A stretch of 64,000 bases of DNA from Prosapia bicincta (Eukaryota; Arthropoda; Insecta; Hemiptera; Cercopidae). The notes under the pieces are model-generated. The model was not told the DNA's origin. It saw only the letters and a list, made by a program, of their open reading frames with translations, and ran no database searches. The position numbers were made by a program, and so were the translations under genes. The stretch spans positions 145,042,544-145,106,543 of the forward strand of contig JBAIZL010000001.1 of NCBI GenBank assembly GCA_036971475.1, written 5' to 3'. Positions 12,201-24,965 of this stretch are shown one piece after another (position 1 is the first letter of the stretch; each line of letters begins with the position of its first letter).

Positions 12201-15200
12201 CTAAGAATTGCTTGTTCTCTCCACTTCCCGTCTTTCTATAACACCTCTCCTACATTCCATCATTCCCTCTACATTGACTATATGTGTCAATCATTTGCCA
12301 TCCATCGGTAACAACTTCACCTCACTTTACATTACATTCTTTATTCTTCGTCTTCTAAGAGTTTCTTGTTCTCTCCACTTCCCATCTTTCTATAACACCT
12401 CTCCTACATTCCATCATTCCCTCTACATTGACTATATGTGTCAAGCATTTGCCATCCACCGGTAACAACCTCACCTTACTTTACATTACATTCTTTATTC
12501 TTCGTCTTCTAAGAATTGCTTGTTCTCTCCACTTCCCGTCTTTCTATAACACCTCTCCTACATTCCATCATTCCCTCTACATTGACTATATGTGTCAATC
12601 ATTTGCCATCCATCGGTAACAACTTCACCTCACTTTATATTACATTCTTTATTCTTCGTCTTCTAAGAATTGCTTGTTCTCTCCACTTCCCGTCTTTCTA
12701 TAACACCTCTCCTACATTCCATCATTCCCTCTACATTGACTATATGTGTCAATCATTTGCCATCCATCGGTAACAACTTCACCTCACTTTATATTACATT
12801 CTTTATTCTTCGTCTTCTAAGAATTGCTTGTTCTCTCCACTTCCCGTCTTTCTATAACACCTCTCCTACATTCCATCATTCCCTCTACATTGACTATATG
12901 TGTCAATCATTTGCCATCCATCGGTAACAACTTCACCTCACTTTACATTACATTCTTTATTCTTCGTCTTCTAAGAATTGCTTGTTCTCTCCACTTCCCG
13001 TCTTTCTATAACACCTCTACTACATTCCATCATTCCCTCTACATTGACTATATGTGTCAAGCATTTGCTATCCATCGGTAACAACTTCACCTCACTTTAC
13101 ATTACATTCTTTATTCTTCGTCTTCTAAGAATTGCTTGTTCTCTCCACTTCCTGTCTAACACCTCTCCTACATTCCATCATTCCCTCTACATTGACTATA
13201 TGTGTCAAGCATTTGCCATCCATCGGTAACCACTTCACCTCACTTTACATTACATTCTTTATTCTTCATCTTCTAAGAATTGCTTGTTCTCTCCACTTCC
13301 CGTCTTTCTATAACACCTCTCCTACATTCCATCATTCCCTCTACATTGACTATATGTGTCAATCATTTGCCATCCATCGGTAACAACTTCACCTCACTTT
13401 ATATTACATTCTTTATTCTTCGTCTTCTAAGAATTGCTTGTTCTCTCCACTTCCCGTCTTTCTATAACACCTCTACTACATTCCATCATTCCCTCTACAT
13501 TGACTATATGTGTCAATCATTTGCCATCCATCGGTAACAACTTCACCTCACTTTACATTACATTCTTTATTCTTCGTCTTCTAAGAATTGCTTGTTCTCT
13601 CCACTTCCCGTCTTTCTATAACACCTCTCCTACATTCCATCATTCCCTCTACATTGACTATATGTGTCAATCATTTGCCATCCATCGGTAACAACTTCAC
13701 CTCACTTTACATTACATTCTTTATTCTTCGTCTTCTAAGAATTGCTTGTTCTCTCCACTTCCCGTCTTTCTATAACACCTCTACTACATTCCATCATTCC
13801 CTCTACATTGACTATATGTGTCAAGCATTTGCTATCCATCGGTAACAACTTCACCTCACTTTACATTACATTCTTTATTCTTCGTCTTCTAAGAATTGCT
13901 TGTTCTCTCAACTTCCCGTCTTTCTATAACACCTCTCCTACATTAAATCATTCCCTCTACATTGACTATATGTGTCAATCATTTGCCATCCATCGGTAAC
14001 AACTTCACCTCACTTTACATTACATTCTTTATTCTTCGTCTTCTAAGACGTTTTTGGTCTTCCATTTCCGTCTCTCTATAACAGCTCTTCAACATTTCAT
14101 CATTGCCTCTGCATTGTCTATGTATGTCAATTATTTGCCATCCATCGGTAACAACTTCACCTTACTTTACATTACATTCTTTATTCTTCGTCTTCTAAGA
14201 ATTGCTTGTTCTCTCCACTTCCCGTCTTTCTATAACACCTCTACTACATTCCATCATTCCCTCTACATTGACTATATGTGTCAAGCATTTGCTATCCATC
14301 GGTAACAACTTCACCTCACTTTACATTACATTCTTTATTCTTCGTCTTCTAAGAATTGCTTGTTCTCTCCACTTCCCGTCTTTCTATAACACCTCTCCTA
14401 CATTAAATCATTCCCTCTACATTGACTATATGTGTCAATCATTTGCCATCCATCGGTAACAACTTCACCTCACTTTACATTACATTCTTTATTCTTCGTC
14501 TTCTAAGAATTGCTTGTTCTCTCCACTTCCCGTCTTTCTATAACACCTCTACTACATTCCATCATTCCCTCTACATTGACTATATGTGTCAAGCATTTGC
14601 TATCCATCGGTAACAACTTCACCTCACTTTACATTACATTCTTTATTCTTCGTCTTCTAAGAATTGCTTGTTCTCTCCACATCCCGTCTTTCTATAACAC
14701 CTCTCCTACATTCCATCATTCCCTCTACATTGACTATATGTGTCAAGCATTTGCCATCCATCGGTAACAACTTCACCTCACTTTACATTACATTCTTTAT
14801 TCTTCGTCTTCTAAGAATTGCTTGTTCTCTCCACTTCCCGTCTTTCTATAACACCTCTCCTACATTCCATCATTCCCTCTACATTGACTATATGTGTCAA
14901 GCATTTGCCATCCATCGGTAACAACTTCACCTCACTTTACATTACATTCTTTATTCTTCGTCTTCTAAGAATTGCTTGTTCTCTCCACTTCCCGTCTTTC
15001 TATAACACCTCTCCTACATTCCATCATTCCCTCTACATTGACTATATGTGTCAAGCATTTGCCATCCATCGGTAACAACTTCACCTCACTTTATATTACA
15101 TTCTTTATTCTTCGTCTTCTAAGAATTGCTTGTTCTCTCCACTTCCTGTCTAACACCTCTCCTACATTCCATCATTCCCTCTACATTGACTATATGTGTC

Positions 15201-16853
15201 AAGCATTTGCCATCCATCGGTAACAACTTCACCTCACTTTACATTACATTCTTTATTCTTCGTCTTCTAAGAATTGCTTATTCTCTCCACTTCCCGTCTT
15301 TCTATAACACCTCTCCTACATTCCATCATTCCCTCTACATTGACTATATGTGTCAATCATTTGCCATCCATCGGTAACCACTTCACCTCACTTTACATTA
15401 CATTCTTTATTCTTCGTCTTCTAAGAATTGCTTGTTCTCTCCACTTCCCATCTTTCTATAACACCTCTCTTACATTCCATCATTCCCTCTACATTGACTA
15501 TATGTGTCAAGCATTTGCCATCCATCGGTAACAACTTCACCTCACATTACATTACATTCTTTATTCTTCTTTTCTAAGAATGTTTTGGTTTTTCCACTTC
15601 CACCTTTCTCCCACACCTTTCCTACATTCCCCCATTCCCTCAACATGACCGTACACTGCCTATGAGTGTGTGTCAAGCATTTGCCATCCATCGGTAACAA
15701 CTTCACCTCACATTACATTACATTCTTTATTCTTCTTTTCTAAGAATGTTTTGGTTTTTCCACTTCCACCTTTCTCCCACACCTTTCCTACATTCCCCCA
15801 TTCCCTCTACATGACCGTACACTGCCTATGAGTGTGTCAAGAACTTGCCATCCATCGGTAACAACTTCACCTCACTTTACATTACATTCTTTATTTTTCG
15901 TTTTCTAAGAATGTTTTGGTTTTTCCACTTCCACCTTTCTCCCACACCTTTCCTACATTCCCCTATTCCCTCTACATGACCGTACACTGCCTATGAGTGT
16001 GTGTCAAGCATTTGCCATCCATCGGTAATAACTTCACCTCACTTTACATTACATTCTTTATTCTTCTTTTCTAAGAATGTTTTGGTTTTTCCACTTCCAC
16101 CTTTCTCCCACACCTTTCCTACATTCCCCCATTCCCTCTACATGACCGTACACTGCCTATGAGTGTGTCAAGAATTTGCCATCCATCGGTAACAACTTCA
16201 CCTCACTTTACATTACATTCTTTATTTTTCGTTTTCTAAGAATGTTTTGGTTTTTCCACTTCCACCTTTCTCCACACCTTTCCTACATTCCCCCATTCCC
16301 TCTACATGACCGTTCAGTGACTATGAGTGTGTCAAGAATTTGCCATCCATCGGTAACAACTTCACCTCACTTTACATTACATTCTCTATTCTTCGTTTTC
16401 TAAGAATTGTTTGGTCTTTCCACTTCCACCTTTCTCCCACACCTTTCCTACATTCCCCCATTTCCTCTACATGACCGTTCAGTGACTATGAGTGTGTCAA
16501 GAATTTGCCATCCATCGGTAATAACTGCACCTCACTTTATATTACAGTCTTTATTTTTCGTTTTCTATGAATGTTTTGGTCTATCCACTTCCACCCTTCT
16601 CCAACACCTTTCCTACATTCCCCCATTCCCTCTACATGACCGTTCAGTGACTATGAGTGTGTCAAGAATTTGCCATCCATCGGTAACAACTGCACCTCAC
16701 TTTATATTACAGTCTTTATTTTTCGTTTTCTAAGAATGTTTTGGTCTATCCACTTCCACCCTTCTCTAACACCTTTCCTACATTCCCCCATTCCCTCTAC
16801 ATGACCGTTCAGTGATTATGAGTGTGTCAAGAATTTGCCATCCATCGGTAACA
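9251..16853. repeat. 154-bp satellite array, about 49 copies
   Basis: The unit starts at TTACATTCTTTATTCTTCG and ends in CAACTTCACCTCACTTTACA. Copies recur at 154 bp with few substitutions up to about 15,540. From there to 16,853, units of about 150-160 bp form a diverged family (GAATGTTTTGGT and ATGACCGT variants). Because 154 is not a multiple of 3, each unit generates the same 85-codon open frame in a rotating frame with a regular stop. That periodicity accounts for about 40 near-identical ORFs, none of which is credible as a gene. Marker variants recur every three units (462 bp), showing higher-order structure. Confidence 0.97.
14045..14150. repeat. Strongly diverged unit inside the homogeneous 154-bp array
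   Basis: This unit keeps the array register but differs at many positions (for example GACGTTTTTGGTC, CAGCTCTTCAACATTTCATC, GTCTATGTATGTCAATT), while its neighbours are almost identical to consensus. It shares the TTTTTGGTCTTCCA-type segment with the diverged block after 15,540. Confidence 0.85.
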
Positions 16854-18018
16854 GGTAATAATGTATTTACTTTTGCTGAAACATCGAATAACAAATGCAT
16901 CACCACAATTATTCCAACATATCACTCACATATATCTACAGGAAAGGTTCCATTTTTCTGACCCTAATAGAGAGTAGGTCACCTCAGCACAGCAGAATAT
17001 TTAAGCAACTTCTTCCACCCTATCTCTATTCTAAAAACCTTAAATAACGCTTAATATTTTCTATTATTTGTTGAAATTGCTCCCTCTAACACAATCCCGC
17101 TCTATTCAAATACAAGCGTTATTACCTTCTGTCTTTGCTACACCTGCCTGTATCCTACGAATAACAGAAGTCGTACTTTAGATTAGCGAAGCGATGTTGC
17201 TCACTTCCAGTACGACGAAATACCTAAATACTTTCCTTAGTACGACGTTTACTAAAACAATCCATACAAGGTCTATTTATCCTTGCTACACTTTGCTAAT
17301 AAGCTGCGCTCGCGCGCGCGCGTTTTTGCGAGTTTACATAATTAGTTTAAATTCCTATACGTTTAGGCGTTTGTATTGCTCAGAAAATGATTTCATTTCG
17401 AATTAAGAAAGTTCAAATTAATATCTTTTATTTACCATTTGGTTTGCTTGGTGTTTTCCCCAACCTAATATTTTATACGTTTATTAAAAAGAAAATTCTA
17501 TTAGCAGTGACAATATAATATCCCTATACGTAGGACTAAATCCCTAAATTTTCTGAAGTTCATGGCTTAGACATCGGAATACACAACAGGGTTTAATCAT
17601 AGATAACTTTGTAAATTTGGTTTTACTTAGTTTATATGTTAATACATGACAATAATGCACCTATGGGTTTTATTATAAATTATATTGTTTACACGAGATA
17701 TATTTCTTGTTCAATGTATAAAAACACCTTCCATGGAATTTTGTTAAAAATGTAGCAGCTAGGTTGAACTTTTCTTTTTAATTAATTTTTGTTTGAATAC
17801 TTTACAGAAAACTACGTCATTATGTTAATGTTTCGATTTAGTTTACGTAAACTTTTGCTTTTTCCTTAATGACTGTTATGAACCCACTTAAAGAAAATTC
17901 AAATCCAACTCACACAGGCGCCTCCGTTTAATTTATACTCTGCAATTTATTCTAAACGTTTTTTTTCTCCAGCTAAAGTAGCAATTCTTTTCTGCTTAAC
18001 GCATTTAGGGTAAAATAA
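16854..18018. other. No gene recognised
   Basis: Unique-looking sequence between two satellite arrays. A short CG run (CTCGCGCGCGCGCG) lies near 17,310. The open frame at 17,194-17,406 has no recognisable domain. Confidence 0.55.
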
Positions 18019-18375
18019 AAGAGAAATCAGCTCTTAATTGTGGCAACATCCCCTTCCGGTTTGCTCAAGTTAAACAGCAGTTTATATTCAGTTTGTATTC
18101 AGGCTTGTCAACCTTGCGACTGGAATATTCCCTGTCATTACTTCCACTATTGTATCTACAATAGTATCGAAGACTTTAATGTACTGAATGCAACATTGAC
18201 TTTTTACAAGGAAGCAAATACCTTAACTGAAACGGCAAGCGAGTTATCGTTGCAATCTGCTCAAAAGCACTTAATTTTCCAAAAGAATGCCACCAAGGCT
18301 GTGTTTTATATTTCATTGCGGCGCATGTTTTGTCTGTCTTTAACTTTAAGGATTTACGCTGTAAAACTAGACAAG
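18019..18375 (+). CDS. Candidate coding exon, unknown product
   Basis: An open frame begins just after a stop at 18,016 and continues to 18,441. At 18,373-18,381 it meets AAG|GTGAGT, a perfect match to the splice-donor consensus, which would end the exon in phase 0 at 18,375. The predicted peptide is cysteine-bearing at its N-terminal end (CIQACQPCDW), has two Asn-X-Thr sequons (NAT), and ends in a hydrophobic, beta-strand-like stretch (FYISLRRMFCLSLTLRIYAV). No clear acceptor was found: pyrimidine-rich CAG sites lie upstream near 17,973, but the frame is closed between. I do not recognise the family. It could be a real exon of an extracellular protein or a chance open frame. Confidence 0.3.
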
Positions 18376-18904
18376 GTGAGTCTCATTGTTGGAATTTCAT
18401 TTCCGCCTCTTATTGTCTGTTTGTTTAATCAATATCAATGACAGAGATATAATAAAAAGAGAAATCCAAAGTAGTATAATTACCGTATAGCTGTAGCAAA
18501 TAATTAAACACAGTAAGAAGTTTAAAATTCTGACAGTAAAGGCCTATTAGAATAGTTTTTTCCAGCTTCCATATTCTTAGTGGTTAAACCTTCGTGTTTA
18601 TCCTGAAGACTTTGCTACGTTGATTCAGGATTGTGTCTTACAAAAGGCATATCCTTCAGAAAGGAAACAAGTACCATAGAACAATAGCGTAGCAAGAGGC
18701 CGTTGATTGTACGAACTCAGTCAAGGTCGCGGAATACAATCGGCCATTGTTCTCTCTCGCTCCTCAACCTATGCGATGTCTTTCCTGATTGCTGTTTGTA
18801 TAATATGATCTGTCTTATAGACCCGAGATGGCTCGCCTTTGCCAAGAGTAATATCCCTTCCCATTTTCTGTAACACGTAGATTCTGTCCCGTTCCTTATC
18901 ACTG
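18376..18904. other. No gene recognised
   Basis: Sequence between the candidate exon and the 118-bp array. The minus-strand open frame at 18,717-18,917 shows no known motif. Confidence 0.5.
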
Positions 18905-21135
18905 TTATTCTAGTCATATACCGATAGACAGCCGGTGTAATTCATGTGAGTGTCTGTGTACACGGGTCATACATCTCCCCTTTTCTATACTTCATTGCTT
19001 TCTCCTCCTTTCCTTATTACTGCTATTCTAGTCATATACCGATAGACAGCGGGTGTAATTCATGTGAGTGTCTGTGTACACGGGTCATACATCTCCCCTT
19101 TTCTATACTTCATTGCTTTCTCCTCCTTTCCTTATTACTGCTATACTAGTCATATTCCGATAGACAGCGGGTGTAATTCATGTGAGTGTCTGTTTACACG
19201 GGTCATACATCTCCCCTTTTCTATACTTCGTTGCTTTCTCCTCCTTTCCTTATTACTGCTATCCTAGTCATATACCGATAGATAGCGGGTGTAATTCATG
19301 TGAGTGTCTGTGTACACGGGTCATACATCTCCCCTTTTCTATACTTCATTGCTTTCTCCTCCTTTCCTTATTACTGCTATCCTAGTCATATACCGATAGA
19401 TAGCGGGTGTAATTCATGTGAGTGTCTGTGTACACGGGTCATACATCTCCCCTTTTTCTATACTTCATTGCTTTCTCCTCCTTTCCTTATTACTGCTATC
19501 CTAGTCATATACCGATAGACAGCGGGTGTAATTCATGTGAGTGTCTGTGTACACGGGTCATACATCTCCCCTTTTCTATACTTCATTGCTTTCTCCTCCT
19601 TTCCTTATTACTGCTATCCTAGTCATATAGCGATAGACAGCGGGTGTAATTCATGTGAGTGTCTGTGTACACGGGTCATACATCTCCCCTTTTCTATACT
19701 TCATTGCTTTCTCCTCCTTTCCTTATTACTGCTATCCTAGTCATATTCCGATAGATAGCGGGTGTAATTCATGTGAGTGTCTGTATAAAAGGGTCATATA
19801 TCTCCCCTTTTCTATACTTCGTTGCTTTCTCCTCTTTTCCTTATTACTGTTATTCTAGTCATATTCTGATAGACAGCGGGTGTAATTCATGTGAGTGTCT
19901 GTGTACACGGGTCATACATCTCCTCTTTTCTATACTTCACTGCTTTCTCCTCCTTTCCTTATTACTGCTATCCTAGTCATATTCCGATAGATAGCGGGTG
20001 TAATTCATGTGAGTGTCTGTGTACACGGGTCATACATCTCCCCTTTTCTATACTTCATTGCTTTCTCCTCCTTTCCTTATTACTGCTATCCTAGTCATAT
20101 TCCGATAGATAGCGGGTGTAATTCATGTGAGTGTCTGTATACACGGGTCATTCATCTCCCCTTTTCTATACTTCATTGCTTTCTCCTCCTTTCCTTATTA
20201 CTGCTATCCTAGTCATATTCCGATAGACAGCGGGTGTAATTCATGTGAGTGTCTGTGTACACGGGTCATACATCTCCCCTTTTCTATACTTCATTGCTTT
20301 CTCCTCCTTTCCTTATTACTGCTATCCTAGTCATATTCCGATAGATAGCGGGTGTAATTCATGTGAGTGTCTGTGTACACGGGTCATACATCTCCCCTTT
20401 TCTATACTTCATTGCTTTCTCCTCCTTTCCTTATTACTGCTATCCTAGTCATATTCCGATAGATAGCGGGTGTAATTCATGTGAGTGTCTGTATAAAAGG
20501 GTCATATATCTCCCCTTTTCTATACTTCGTTGCTTTCTCCTCTTTTCCTTATTACTGTTATTCTAGTCATATTCTGATAGACAGCGGGTGTAATTCATGT
20601 GAGTGTCTGTGTACACGGGTCATACATCTGCCCTTTTCTATACTTCATTGCTTTCTCCTCCTTTCCTTATTACTGCTATCCTAGTCATATTCCGATAGAT
20701 AGCGGGTGTAATTCATGTGAGTGTCTGTATAAAAGGGTCATATATCTCCCCTTTTCTATACTTCGTTGCTTACTCCTCTTTTCCTTATTACTGTTATTCT
20801 AGTCATATTCTGATAGACAGCGGGTGTAATTCATGTGAGTGTCTGTGTGCACGGGTCATGTATCTCCCCTTTTCTATACTTCGTTGCTTTCTCCTCCTTT
20901 CCTTATTACTGTTATTCAATTTCTTAAACAGGCGAGCAATCTTTGTCACATCCCGATATAGAACGGGTCTAAATCATGTAAACACCGCCTGTGTACACGT
21001 TCCATATATCTCCTGTTTTGTATACTTCGTTGCTTTCTCCTCCTTTCCTCATTACTGTTAATCTACTCCTTAAACAGATGAGTCACTGGTTGTCACATCC
21101 TGATAGAGAGCGGGTCTAAATCGTGTAAGCATCTG
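18905..21135. repeat. 118-bp satellite array, about 17 copies plus two diverged ~138-bp units
   Basis: The unit contains GTGTAATTCATGTGAGTGTC and CTCCTCCTTTCCTTATTACTG and recurs every 118 bp, with one 4-bp shift near 19,420. Open frames of 67 codons recur with the same 118-bp spacing and are periodicity artefacts. After about 20,915 the units lengthen to about 138 bp through an extra segment (TTAAACAGGCGAGCAATC type). The main family therefore looks like a shortened derivative of a longer ancestral unit, or the end units gained sequence. A TATAAAAGGGTCATATATC variant recurs near 19,790, 20,490 and 20,730. Confidence 0.96.
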
Positions 21136-21942
21136 TGTGCACGTGCCACTTTTACACGGTGTTAGTCAGCAAAAGTTTGTGATTATAATATATCTGTATC
21201 ACGTTAAATATCACAGTAATGAGAGGTAAATATTAGACAAATATTACCAAAGTTATGGTCGTTTAAAATATGATTTATTCATTTTAGGTAAATAACAATG
21301 TTTTAAAAAAGATGTTTACTTAATTTACCAAGGGCATTAATTAATTTCGAACTTTAAAAAATAAATTCTATACATTTCATATTCCTGGTCACAAAAACCA
21401 AGATAGAAATTACATTTATGGACGAACGATATCCCTATATCATTGCATTTGTATAGAAACGTAGGATAACTGTGTTATATCTTTGGAATTCTCCCTTGAG
21501 GTGTCACAACACAATCTACAAATCCCTTGCGGCACAGATTACACTAAAGAAAACTGATCTGTGCGGTTTGTTGCAGCGTACTTGTACCTACTCCCCATCC
21601 ATTTATGTATAATAACAAATTATTAAAATGAGCTGATGTTAAAGGGTTAATGTACACGAAAGTTAAAACTTAAAGTACACAATTACCAAAGGAATATAAA
21701 CTACAATAACGTTATCAAACAAAATTAAATAATTAATAGAAAAATATTTTTAAAAAAAGCAAATTAGTGAAAATTACTTAAAAAATAACATATACAACAC
21801 AATCGTAGCATTATTATAAAGATTTATTGGTGGCACAAGCTGCAATTTTATTTATTAATCAAAAAAGTTTTGTATAAAAAATATTATTTTATTATTTTCC
21901 CAATCAGTTGGTTTTACTCTACCCTTCGTGAGCTTTGATCAG
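21136..21942. other. No gene recognised
   Basis: AT-rich spacer between the 118-bp and 22-bp arrays, with no supportable feature. Confidence 0.6.
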
Positions 21943-22499
21943 AACATCTCAAATACATTTTCTGTACATCTCAAATACATTTCCTGTACATCTCAAATAC
22001 CTTTCCTGTACACATCAAATACATTTCCTGTACATCTCAAATACCTTTCCTGTACACATCAAATACCTTTCCTGTACACATCAAATACATTTTCTGTACA
22101 TCTCAAATACATTTCCTGTACATCTCAAATACATTTCCTGTACATCTCAAATACATTTCCTGTACATCTCAAATACCTTTCCTGTACATCTCAAATACAT
22201 TTCCCGTACATCTCAAATACATTTCCTGTACATCTCAAATATATTTCCTGTACATCTCAAATACATGTTTTGTACATCTCAAATACATTTCCTGTATATC
22301 TCAAATATATTTCCTGTACATCTCAAATACATGTTCTGTATATCTCAAATACATTTCCTGTAAATCTCAAATACATTTCCTCTACATCTCAAATACATTT
22401 CCTCTACATCTCAAATACATTTCCTCTACATCTCAAATACATTTCCTGTACATCTCAAATACATTTTTTGTACATCTCAAATACATTTCCTGTACATCC
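21943..22499. repeat. 22-bp minisatellite, about 25 copies
   Basis: The unit is CATCTCAAATACATTTCCTG plus TA, with variants at a few positions (CCTTTCC, ATGTTTTG, CCTCTAC). Three units make 66 bp without stops, so a frame of 281 codons (21,928-22,773) runs through the array into flanking sequence and a CA run. This is treated as an artefact. Confidence 0.95.
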
Positions 22500-22623
22500 T
22501 GTTCAATTGAAACAGATATATTCTAGGATTTATAGTAATTATAATTCAAATCATATTGTGTTCTTAGATTTAGTCACGTTGAAAAAAGAAATGTTGATCG
22601 AAGTCCATTACAAGCTCGATTTT

Positions 22624-22626
<3 letters not shown>

Positions 22627-22660
<34 letters not shown>
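22627..22660. repeat. (CA)n microsatellite
   Basis: About 17 CA dinucleotides. Confidence 0.95.
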
Positions 22661-22665
<5 letters not shown>

Positions 22666-23747
22666 TATTACATTTTTAAACAACTGGATCATAATAACTT
22701 CAATTTTGATACGGAAATATTGTCTTTAGTAAGACATACATACTTAATATTAAATGGTTTGACCATATTATAACCCAACCTGTTCATCAACTCATCACCT
22801 CATATAACACTGAGAGACCAGCGTTTTCATGATTTAGATTATAAATAAATTATTGCATGGAAATGAATATAATTTTGGAAGATAAAATTGACATAACAGC
22901 TTCTCATTACCATTGTCTGCATCAATGAACACCGATAATTCACTGGATAACCATTGTGAATATCTCGGGCACTAAACACTTCGGCGAACCACCTGTCACG
23001 GCGTCTAATTAACTGTGGGCCATCGCTCAATAGTACACGACGTTCATTAGTTATTTCAGACGTCGGACAGTTTGATGTACAGGATACACGTCATCATTAG
23101 CTATAACGAAAATCTATTTAATAAAAAGGAAGAACAGAACGATGCGAAAAACGTAAAATAAAATTATCCGCGAAAAAGTTTATTCTTCATAAAATATTGT
23201 GAAATAAATGTAGTAGCAAATTATTGTTACTTTTTAATTTCAAGGCCTTATGCTTATTAACACTAAAATGTCGACGCTTAGAGGTCGGTTTGCACAAAAC
23301 CTATGATGCTAAATTTATACGGAGCAAATTGAGCAATTAAATATGAAATACTTGCTTGAATAAAAATTAAAAGAGGATTTTGAAGTTCACAAAGACAATG
23401 GTCTGTTAACGATTTTCATAAAACGGGGATTGAGAAGGTCTAAGGAGTAACAAGGTTATGCTTTTTAAGTAGCTTCAAGGTGTTTTTAAGCCTGTGAATA
23501 TTATTGTAGAGAGTACTATTTTAAAATGTTATGAAGGGGGAAGTTTTTTTTTAATATAACTTTACCAGGTTTTGTAGAATTTAAGTTATTATTAATTGTC
23601 AAATCAGTTCAAAAACATTTAAAAATTAATTACCATACACCAAATAGTAAACAAAATGGTGTGTTTTTAATAATATTTATCCTAACGTAAACAGAAAACC
23701 TTATTCTTTTTGAAATTTCTTGATGTCTTGAACATCTTGAATTCACT
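22661..23747. other. No gene recognised
   Basis: A GC-richer patch at 22,900-23,050 has a minus-strand open frame with an arginine-rich stretch (IRRRDRWFAEVF). It matches no family I recognise and lacks clear splice signals. Confidence 0.5.
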
Positions 23748-23954
23748 GATTAAACTAATTTTAAACTACTTAACAAAGTAAATACGTAATTGCGTACTTG
23801 CTGACGCGTTTCAAAACGATCGTTCCTTTTACGAAGCTAACTCTCTACTCAATGTAGAGGGTTAGCTTCGTAAAAGGAACGATCGTTTTGAAACGCGTCA
23901 GCAAGTAAGCAATTACGTATTCACTTAGTTGAATTGTTTAAAATTAGCTTATTT
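23748..23954. repeat. Near-perfect palindrome, ~100-bp arms, 5-nt centre
   Basis: The left arm (23,748-23,848) is the reverse complement of the right arm (23,854-23,954) with few mismatches. The innermost ~70 bp of each arm, including AAACGATCGTTCC and TGACGCGTTTC, is almost exact. The centre is TCAAT. A transcript would form a very long hairpin. The right arm contains TTTTGAAACGCGTCAGC, similar in style to retroelement 3'-tail motifs elsewhere in the window. It could be a tail-to-tail element dimer or a fold-back element. No flanking target duplication was identified. Confidence 0.93.
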
Positions 23955-24965
23955 TTTTGTCATAAATAAAGTAGCTACAATTTCAATGTCTTAATTCTAC
24001 ATAATTCCACTGTTTTTTTTTAAATGTAGGTAAATACTAGAAAATATAAGATCAACTTCAAGAAGCGGTTATGAGATCTTCGTGCAAGATCGTGACGTCA
24101 AGGGTCGTATCGTTACTTCCTGCCGGTAGTTAAGGGACTGAGATTGCTCTCAGAGAACGTATTTATATAATTTAAATTTATTCATGTTTATGAATTGTTG
24201 TTGTAAAGTACTTGCTGTCATGTAGAAACGACGCGACGTCTACGTGAAATATAACCTTTTGAGGAAAGTTATTCAGACTAGTAGACAACTGAAAAGAAAT
24301 TAATAACCTGCTACATTGTAAGAATAACAGAACAAGAAAATGACTTCTTACATTTTCAAAAAGTATGATTTTAAAAACGCAGTGTTTGAATTTTATGGCG
24401 ATTAAACTTTTATTTAGGAACATATTTAATAATAGATTAGCCAACATTGCTGAATTAATTTAAATTAGTAGAATACATTTAATAGCAATAACTGAGATTT
24501 TATTTCTTTTAATCAAAAGTTAGACGTAAGATATATCTAATAACACGTAACTAATATAAATTTGTATCAATATTTTTACCTTCTTACGAGGGTTCAATAA
24601 ATTATAAGCCATTTTGACCTAGTAGCTATTTATTTATTCACACACATTTATGGCTAGTATCATTTACGCAGTTAACATTTATAAAAGCTTTCCAACATTC
24701 TTATAAATAATAACCACTGAGTTCACTAATAGCTTATTTATACTTAACACGCACTACAATGTCAAACACTCTGCCATTAAAGTTTTTACTCTCTTCACTA
24801 CATTATAAACACTGATCTCCCTTATCAAAACCTTTATATATACGTATCTTCGTGCCGCTTCCGGCAATTTCACTTACTTTCTAGTCGCTTCATTTCTTAG
24901 AAGATTCTAGACTTTACCAGATAATAATGCGCTTGAGTCAGCTCAAGCGGGAAATGACTTATAAA
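23955..24965. other. No gene recognised
   Basis: AT-rich sequence. The minus-strand open frame at 24,178-24,447 shows no recognisable domain. Confidence 0.55.

Noticed and set aside
9281..15531. About 40 overlapping 63-85-codon open frames with near-identical peptides
   Set aside because: They repeat at exactly the 154-bp array period, each ends at the same stop, and the frame rotates between units. They are products of satellite periodicity.
18946..21061. Repeated 66-72-codon open frames with an MSVC-type start
   Set aside because: They recur at 118-bp spacing inside a satellite and have no start context, domain or splice logic.
21928..22773. 281-codon open frame
   Set aside because: Its first two thirds are translated 22-bp minisatellite (66 bp without stops) and it then runs through a CA microsatellite. 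A second frame is also open across much of the array.
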